Shown: positions 28,916-33,765 of the stretch, piece after piece | How positions within the stretch are numbered: the stretch's first letter is position 1 | How the letters are laid out: every line of letters begins with the position of its first letter | Source of the DNA: Candidatus Pacearchaeota archaeon | Lineage (GTDB): Archaea > Nanobdellota > Nanobdellia > UBA10117 > JAFCGA01 | Direction: 5' to 3' | Length of the DNA: 33,765 nucleotides | NCBI GenBank assembly: GCA_017608345.1 | Contig: JAFCGA010000001.1 | Location: 1 to 33,765, forward strand | Notes under the pieces: model-generated | What the model saw: the letters and a program-made list of their open reading frames with translations, nothing else | What the model was told of the DNA's origin: nothing | Database searches by the model: none | Program-made: the position numbers and the translations under genes

Positions 28916-29617
28916 TTATTTTCTTTCGATCAAAACTGGAGCGCTTTTTGCTAGATCTTCGAGAGTAGTGCTATTAATTCTTTCAAGTGCTGCACTAGCT
29001 AGCTCATGAATTCTTATTAATTTATCTGCATGCTCATAAATATACTCCTCATCACTCTTTGCAGCGTGATCTCGAGCAGCAATTAAGTGTGGTACTGACA
29101 TCTGTAATTTTTTGAAAGATCTTTCTCCGCCCAGTATCGCCAGGGCAATATTATATTCTTTTACAGCTACTGGAGAGAAATTTCCGTTTTGCATATGCTT
29201 ATTTAGATATATCCTCTCGAAATTATCAGAGTCTTCAACTAATTGTTGTTCTCCGCTTTGCTGTGCATATATTGTAGATAGTTTAAAAAATTGCTTGGCT
29301 TGCTCTAGTTTATCTAGCGGTAAATCTTCTAGATTCTTGGACTCACCGGATGAGAATTGAGTTCTATATCTGTCTGCTAAAATGTACTTTGTTTTTCCAT
29401 CGAGAAAAACTGGCTCTAGCCCAAGTATTTCGTTACGAGCAAACGAATTTGCAAGTACTGCTGCTCGTTTAAGGCTTCCTTGTGTTATCGCTCCAAATAG
29501 TGCTTGATACTTTTTGTTATCTTTATACGCTCGATGAGTTTTATCCAATATTTCAGTTATTTCTTCTCGCTGCGGCGAATTGTAAGGTATACTTGTTAGT
29601 TCGAAGCCTCTTTTCAT
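28916..29617 (-). CDS. Uncharacterised helical protein (233 aa)
   Basis: I do not recognise this protein. It is soluble, helical and charged. The second half has a repeated His/Arg-containing helix pattern (MSVPHLIAARDHAAKSDEEYIYEH, HADKLIRIHELASAALERI) reminiscent of TPR-like or HEPN-like bundles, but no motif fixes it. The start overlaps the stop of the upstream 110-aa gene by 4 bp (ATGA), so the two are an operon. Its stop is 14 bp from rad50's stop (convergent). Confidence 0.6.
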   Translation of the reverse strand: MKRGFELTSIPYNSPQREEITEILDKTHRAYKDNKKYQALFGAITQGSLKRAAVLANSFARNEILGLEPVFLDGKTKYILADRYRTQFSSGESKNLEDLPLDKLEQAKQFFKLSTIYAQQSGEQQLVEDSDNFERIYLNKHMQNGNFSPVAVKEYNIALAILGGERSFKKLQMSVPHLIAARDHAAKSDEEYIYEHADKLIRIHELASAALERINSTTLEDLAKSAPVLIERK

Positions 29618-29946
29618 TTTTTAGTTCTATCTGAGAAATCTCGTAATGCAGTAACTAGTCCTTCGTTGGTATCGGATCTAGAACGCCGAGGTAGTTTTTC
29701 TAGCTTTTCTATTAATCCATCTATCCCTCCAGGGATGCTTTGATTCACTATTCCTGCTCTTATTCCGTTTTTGAAAAGGACTGTATCGCCGTAGCTGGTT
29801 TTTACTTGTAAGTCAGCTCCATCTTTGATGAGCGTCTGATTTATCCAACCATAGTTAGTTCGCTCTGAAGGATTCTTTAGATTTAAGTAAGGACCGTTTT
29901 GGATAAGTCTGTAATCTTTAGTTTGATCTATTATTTGGTCTGCCAT
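29614..29946 (-). CDS. Uncharacterised protein (110 aa), first gene of a two-gene operon
   Basis: I do not recognise this protein. It has a beta-rich start (DYRLIQNGPYLNLKNPSE) and a basic C-terminus. ATG at 29946 (MADQIIDQT) is chosen because the TATA-like CTTTTAAG (29969-29976) then sits 23-30 bp upstream, giving a leaderless mRNA. An upstream ATG at 29964 would lie before the expected transcript start. It shares a 49-bp promoter module with the 300-aa gene at 30118. Confidence 0.55.
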   Translation of the reverse strand: MADQIIDQTKDYRLIQNGPYLNLKNPSERTNYGWINQTLIKDGADLQVKTSYGDTVLFKNGIRAGIVNQSIPGGIDGLIEKLEKLPRRSRSDTNEGLVTALRDFSDRTKK

Positions 29947-29968
29947 TTGACCATAAAAGAGCATCACG

Positions 29969-30017
29969 CTTAAAAGACTTACGTAGGGCGATAATTTGAG
30001 ATAGTAAGTATCACGAA
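29969..30017 (-). promoter_or_regulatory. Promoter module, copy A
   Basis: 49 bp that match 31041-31089 at about three quarters of positions without gaps. Exact blocks are CTTAAAAG (TATA on the minus strand), CTTACG, GATAA and TAAGTATCACGAA. It serves the gene starting at 29946. Confidence 0.7.
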
Positions 30018-30117
30018 GAGAGATATTAACGTTTAGTATTGCAGTGAAACAATAATAATGATTAACGAAGAATTATCTGTTTATTATTGAGAAACTTCTT
30101 TAGATAGTTACTTTATA

Positions 30118-31017
30118 CTATTTTTTCGAGAGCTGCTGGAAGTCTAGTTTACCCACTTTCTTCAGAGCATTAAGCTTGGTTTCATTATCCATGAATGCTG
30201 CTAATGACGAAAACTCTTCATTTCCTTCATCTACGTATTGACTATAATTTACAAAGTCATTAAAAGATGCACCGTGCTTCGTTTTTTCATCTATATCCAA
30301 GAAAGAGTCATATTGCTCAACATTGAAGTCCTCGAAAGAAATCTTTTCTCTGTCCCGAAGAGGTAACATAAAATAACCACTAATTTTCACGTCCTTCATA
30401 AAATCGCAGAAGCTCTGATCCATCCGTTCTTCTTTAGGTATTGCTAATAAAGGATTCTCTGTAAATTCATTGAAAGATATGTCTTGTTTATATATTTCAG
30501 TTAGTCTAGAATAAGTTAAGAATTCAAGTAGTGTATCTCTTGCGCTTCCAAGACTATCTGCTCCAGTTAGGATTTCTGTTAGCTTTCCGCCCTGTAAATA
30601 ATGGAATAATTCCTTAGTTTCTTCCGGAGAAAGATATGTTGGTGATGTTAATATACCATCATAGATGGACATACCCTTCTCAGTACTTAATGCTAGTGTT
30701 GGCGGTACTTGAAGTTGATGTGTTCTATCTTGATATAGTAGTATTTGCTTCCAGTCTGTTTTCGAATTTGTTTGAGAATTTATTTTAATTCCTCGCGGAT
30801 TAACTTCATTAATTACTCTCGCTAGTCCTTGTTCTTCGGAACAGGAATGATATTCGTATTGGCATTTAGTCTTCTTCGCAATACAAGGCTCGCTAGCTTC
30901 TTCGTCTAAGCTTAGGGATTGAAGCTGTGGTTCTATTGAGAGAGCATATAATCCGTCCTCTAATGAATCTTCTTCTCGCGGATCGTTAATACCATAAGGA
31001 ACCTGTTTAATTTCCAT
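30118..31017 (-). CDS. Uncharacterised acidic protein (299 aa)
   Basis: I do not recognise this protein. The N-terminal 65 residues are acidic and low-complexity with four Cys (C47, C54, C60-type pattern CIAKKTKCQYEYHSC). Several segments later repeat a theme of 'F-x-E/D-F' (ISFNEFTENP, ISFEDFNVEQYDSFLDID, ASFNDFVNYSQYVDE), suggesting a short internal repeat. No signal peptide or membrane helix. ATG at 31017 fits the TATA-like CTTTTAAG at 31041-31048; a GTG at 31023 is the alternative. It shares the 49-bp promoter module with the gene at 29946. Confidence 0.55.
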   Translation of the reverse strand: MEIKQVPYGINDPREEDSLEDGLYALSIEPQLQSLSLDEEASEPCIAKKTKCQYEYHSCSEEQGLARVINEVNPRGIKINSQTNSKTDWKQILLYQDRTHQLQVPPTLALSTEKGMSIYDGILTSPTYLSPEETKELFHYLQGGKLTEILTGADSLGSARDTLLEFLTYSRLTEIYKQDISFNEFTENPLLAIPKEERMDQSFCDFMKDVKISGYFMLPLRDREKISFEDFNVEQYDSFLDIDEKTKHGASFNDFVNYSQYVDEGNEEFSSLAAFMDNETKLNALKKVGKLDFQQLSKK

Positions 31018-31040
31018 ATTCACCTATTAAGAACGTCATG

Positions 31041-31089
31041 CTTAAAAGGCTTACGCTAAGAGATAACTAAAAATACTAAGTATCACGAA
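31041..31089 (-). promoter_or_regulatory. Promoter module, copy B
   Basis: Second copy of the 49-bp module. The distal block TAAGTATCACGAA is identical to copy A, and the proximal CTTAAAAG lies 24-31 bp from the chosen start at 31017. The spacing between blocks is identical in both copies. Confidence 0.7.
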
Positions 31090-31096
31090 ATAGAAT

Positions 31097-31402
31097 TCAT
31101 TCGTATCCCATTAAGGAATCTAATTTTTTTAGACGGCTATTTGCTTGTGCTGTTATATACATGTTTTTGTTTGATGCGAGTGCCTTTGCGAGTCTAAGGT
31201 ATTCATGCGCCCCTGCAGCCATGGAGGTGTATCCTTCTCGGGGGAAACGTATCAGAAGATGTGTAAGTTCTATACGCCCGAGATTTAGTGCATCGAATGC
31301 AAATGCGATTTGATTGCGCAAAGTTACTTCTCCCCCCTCAATTTTATTCAGCTGGGCTTCTAGTCTTTCATAATGCGCTCTTGCTTCTGTATCTACAACC
31401 AT
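31097..31402 (-). CDS. Uncharacterised helical protein (101 aa)
   Basis: I do not recognise this small all-helical protein (NKIEGGEVTLRNQIAFAFDALN, EYLRLAKALASNKNMYITAQANSRL), possibly a helical bundle. A TATA-like TTTATAA at about 31430 fits a short leader before ATG 31402. The codon use is slightly more GC-rich at the centre than its neighbours, without clear signs of transfer. Confidence 0.55.
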   Translation of the reverse strand: MVVDTEARAHYERLEAQLNKIEGGEVTLRNQIAFAFDALNLGRIELTHLLIRFPREGYTSMAAGAHEYLRLAKALASNKNMYITAQANSRLKKLDSLMGYE

Positions 31403-31489
31403 ATTCTGACTAGCGCAGAATAATTTATAAAACTTATTAAAAAATAATCGTTGAGGATCCTAAGATCCCCATAGACGTTTGTGGCTATC

Positions 31490-31723
31490 TTATATGGATT
31501 TTAGTTTCTTAGCAACGTCTACGATAACTTCCTCTTCCGCAGGAATTGAGACGTTCTTACCCTTTGAGAACCGCTTAGTTCCATCAGGAAGGTAAAAACC
31601 CTTTGAGATTGAGATGAACTCATTCTCGCCTTCGTCTGTTTTTGCAACTTTTCTAGCTATTTCTACAAAGCTATTTCTTCCGAATTTTATGATTTCTGCT
31701 TTTTTTGTTTCAAATTCTACCAT
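31490..31723 (-). CDS. Small uncharacterised basic protein (77 aa)
   Basis: The protein starts MVEFETKKAEIIKFGRNSFVEIARK and has a beta-rich centre (NEFISISKGFYLPDGTKRFSKG), ending in a helix (EEEVIVDVAKKLKSI). The strand-plus-helix layout recalls PC4/p15-like single-strand DNA-binding domains, but this is only a resemblance in shape. A TATA-like TTTTTAAATC lies about 40 bp upstream. The gene is divergent from uridine phosphorylase. Confidence 0.6.
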   Translation of the reverse strand: MVEFETKKAEIIKFGRNSFVEIARKVAKTDEGENEFISISKGFYLPDGTKRFSKGKNVSIPAEEEVIVDVAKKLKSI

Positions 31724-31835
31724 CGTCTATCACCGTGTATTTGGTAAAGATAAGGCTTTTTAGGGATTTAAAAAGTTTGCTATTCTAAGAAATCATCTGC
31801 GATAGTCTTAAAATTCTTCTCCATCTAAAGAGAAT

Positions 31836-32579
31836 ATGCGCGAGAAACAATATCATATTGGTCTCTCAAAAGGCGACGTTGGAAAGTATTGCATATTACC
31901 TGGAGATCCTGGACGCGTGCCGCAGATTGCGAAATACTTTGATACTGCTAAGAAGGTTGGAGAGAATAGAGAGTTTGTTACTTATACTGGTGAAGTAGAT
32001 GGAATCAAGATCTCCGCTGTATCAACCGGGATCGGCTGCCCATCTACAGCTATTTGCGTTGAAGAACTGATAAAGATTGGTGCAGACACGTTTATCCGCG
32101 TAGGAACTGCTGGTTCTTTACAAAAAGAAATTAAGAATGGAGATATTGTAATCTCAACTGGCTCAGTCAGAGAAGAAGGTACATCTCGACAGTATGTTCC
32201 GCTTTCTTATCCGGCTGTTGCGGATCTTGATATCGCGTTAGCGCTCAGACAGGCAGCTAAAAAGTTTGATTATAGATATCATTGTGGTATAACTCACTGC
32301 AAGGATGCTTTCTATATTGAAGGCGGAGCTCAAATCCCCTTAGCGAAGCATAACGCTACGCTCTGGGAAGTATGGACTAATGCTAATGTCCTAGCTACTT
32401 CTATGGAATCTGCAGCGCTGTTTTCTATATCTTCTATTCGCGGAGTTAGAGCCGGAGAAGTAATGGCAATAATTGGCTCAACTCTCGAAAATAAACCAAT
32501 TGAAAAGAAAGCCGGGATCGACGAAGCTATTAAGGTGGCTATCGAAGCGGTGAAGATTCTTGATAAGCAGAGACTATAG
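31836..32579 (+). CDS. udp: Uridine phosphorylase (PNP/UDP family)
   Basis: It cleaves uridine to uracil and ribose-1-phosphate for pyrimidine salvage. The 247-aa protein fits the NP-I family: phosphate-binding ILPGDPGRVPQIAKYFD (about residues 20-36) and VGENREFVTYTGEVDG, the IRVGTAGSLQ motif (about 88-97), and the substrate/base region with MESAALFSI (about 192-200, Glu binding ribose). These are Udp-type rather than purine-type signatures, although specificity should be viewed as probable. It is monocistronic. Confidence 0.88.
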   Translation: MREKQYHIGLSKGDVGKYCILPGDPGRVPQIAKYFDTAKKVGENREFVTYTGEVDGIKISAVSTGIGCPSTAICVEELIKIGADTFIRVGTAGSLQKEIKNGDIVISTGSVREEGTSRQYVPLSYPAVADLDIALALRQAAKKFDYRYHCGITHCKDAFYIEGGAQIPLAKHNATLWEVWTNANVLATSMESAALFSISSIRGVRAGEVMAIIGSTLENKPIEKKAGIDEAIKVAIEAVKILDKQRL

Positions 32580-32646
32580 AAAATTCTCTTCAATATAGGT
32601 GAACTATCGAAGTGTTTATAATATTTTCTTATGAGTACGTAGTAAA

Positions 32647-33603
32647 ATGGTAAACGAATTTAGTCAACAATTATATGCAGTCGGTCAGGAGATGGCTGCG
32701 GTACAAAAGTTAGAACTCCCGCAAGAAATTGCTCGAGGATATGGAGCAGCTATTGGAAAATTAGATGCATTGAAACAAGTAGCTAAAGATAGCTATACTC
32801 AACAAGTAGCTGAAGCTGAGATAATCTGTCCGAAAGTTGATCTGAGTATGATTGATGTTTTTGAAGGCGCTATTCCCGGTCTCGAAGCTATGAATGACCG
32901 GCTTAGTTCAGGACAATATGATGAAGAAGAGATGAATACTGTTCTGGAGTCAATTAAGGGAACTCTAGATACTGTATTAGACCCTGTTTTGTCTTGTCCT
33001 TACAATAAGAATGAACCTTTGTGCGAGATTGCTAAATATAATCACGGAAACATAACGAATGAAAGAAATAGTTCTATGCAAGTAATTGAGAAATTGACTT
33101 CATCTGCATATCATGGCGTAGTTCAGAATAGTGCGATTACTCCTCTTTATGAAGCGCCTAACGGTGAGCAACAAGAAGCCGTTCCGAGAGTATTTGACTT
33201 CCTACTTGGACGAAGAACGAGGCAAAGATCGCCAGAATCTCCGCAATATACTGTTTTCATAAAAGACGCTAGTGGTAGTATTAGTAAGTATAATCTAGAC
33301 CTCGCGAGTAATAATTTAGGTGAGCTAGAACTATCTGGAGCTGAAGCAGCAGCTATTAATTTAAATGAGATAGATAGTTTGAAACAAGATGATAAGAAAG
33401 TTCTTTTCGTAGACGTGCCCGTAGAAGGATTATCTCATGAGGAAATTGCAAGATATGTAGGTAGGGATTTGTATCCGCAGAATGAAGGCAATATTACTCC
33501 ATTTGGAGTGCTTGAGGGTTTGGAGGGTGCCTTGGATCTTCCTGGTGTTGGAATTAGCATGAGAGTAATGAGATCACCTTTTGGGATGCACCATCAGGAA
33601 TAG
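32647..33603 (+). CDS. Uncharacterised protein (318 aa)
   Basis: I do not recognise this protein. The N-terminal 130 residues are helical with three Cys (IICPKV, LSCPYNKNEPLCEI). The C-terminal part (about 190-318) is mixed alpha/beta and includes VFIKDASGSISKYNLDL and KVLFVDVPVEGLSHEEIARYVGRDLYP. No signal peptide or membrane segment. A TATA-like TTTATAATA lies about 35 bp upstream. It faces a partial gene at the window edge. Confidence 0.55.
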   Translation: MVNEFSQQLYAVGQEMAAVQKLELPQEIARGYGAAIGKLDALKQVAKDSYTQQVAEAEIICPKVDLSMIDVFEGAIPGLEAMNDRLSSGQYDEEEMNTVLESIKGTLDTVLDPVLSCPYNKNEPLCEIAKYNHGNITNERNSSMQVIEKLTSSAYHGVVQNSAITPLYEAPNGEQQEAVPRVFDFLLGRRTRQRSPESPQYTVFIKDASGSISKYNLDLASNNLGELELSGAEAAAINLNEIDSLKQDDKKVLFVDVPVEGLSHEEIARYVGRDLYPQNEGNITPFGVLEGLEGALDLPGVGISMRVMRSPFGMHHQE

Positions 33604-33631
33604 GGAGATCTCCCCTTCTTACTTTTTTATT

Positions 33632-33765
33632 TTATAAAAACTCTTCAGCTTTAGCTAGCTTCTTCCCTTTCTCTTGCTCATATTGAATAGAATAATCCTC
33701 TAAGCTAGTACCGTGTTTCTCAGCAGTCTTCCGCTTCCGAATTTTAACAAAGACCGGATAATTAA
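33632..33765 (-). CDS. Partial uncharacterised protein, C-terminal 44 residues
   Basis: A minus-strand frame open to the window edge ends KLAKAEEFL-stop at 33632. The visible part (YPVFVKIRKRKTAEKHG, TSLEDYSIQYEQEKGKK) is basic then helical. Codon use matches the neighbours. It is too short to name. Confidence 0.55.
   Translation of the reverse strand, partial: NYPVFVKIRKRKTAEKHGTSLEDYSIQYEQEKGKKLAKAEEFL

Overview
The window is archaeal. It holds the ribosomal proteins uS12, uS7, uS15, eS1, eS28 and eL24, L7Ae, the Dom34/pelota rescue factor, the Bud32 kinase, a 20S proteasome beta subunit, aCPSF1 and Rad50. Promoters look like TATA boxes 25-30 nt upstream of many leaderless genes. Gene packing is tight, many proteins are small and uncharacterised, uS7 and L7Ae carry Lys/Pro/Glu-rich extensions, and there is a DUF5320/DUF134/NifX-like cluster. 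A DPANN-type archaeon is my best guess, but no rRNA is present to prove it.

Layout. 1-2784: a MacB/LolD-like ABC export system with a membrane-anchored surface protein. 2785-3810: pelota, convergent and stop-to-stop with it. 3841-6181 (minus): an operon of DUF5320, two half-permeases, a NifX-like protein, a DUF134 regulator and a DUF123 protein; its upstream region has two identical 14-bp palindromes and is shared with the divergent uS12-uS7 operon. 7868-12985: a P-loop kinase, several small unknowns, tRNA-Thr, an intron-bearing tRNA-Leu and a CaCA exchanger. 12987-17861: tRNA-Glu, geranylgeranyl reductase, tRNA-Arg, and an asparagine block (AsnRS, archaeal asparagine synthetase A, tRNA-Asn). 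18013-18983: a HEPN/MNT toxin-antitoxin pair with a palindromic operator. 19073-21570: Bud32, a PHP phosphoesterase, uS15 and eS1. 21747-24308: aCPSF1 and PsmB. 24646-26429: L7Ae, eS28, eL24 and a two-helix membrane protein. 26634-28901: Rad50. 28916-33765: mostly unrecognised accessory genes, two of which share a promoter module, plus uridine phosphorylase.

The most striking signal is a population of short, hairpin-rich insertions. (1) Four of the five tRNA genes are interrupted, three of them outside the anticodon loop (D arm or T arm). (2) At least four protein genes (aCPSF1, eS28, eL24, a zinc-ribbon gene), possibly also asnS, are followed by a 38-120 bp structured insert and then a second copy of the gene's own 3' end. 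The two copies encode the same amino acids. In aCPSF1 and eS28 they share exactly 17 nt of identity and then use almost entirely different synonymous codons. This looks like an element that enters the end of a conserved gene, supplies a recoded tail and stop codon, and pushes the original tail downstream. (3) Related hairpins (a CCAA double hairpin, a CACGTC hairpin, polypyrimidine/polypurine hairpins) recur in tRNA introns, in the inserts, in leaders and even in frame inside L7Ae. I infer one family of small elements that stays neutral in tRNA genes by splicing and in protein genes by tail recoding. No mobilising enzyme is visible in this window.
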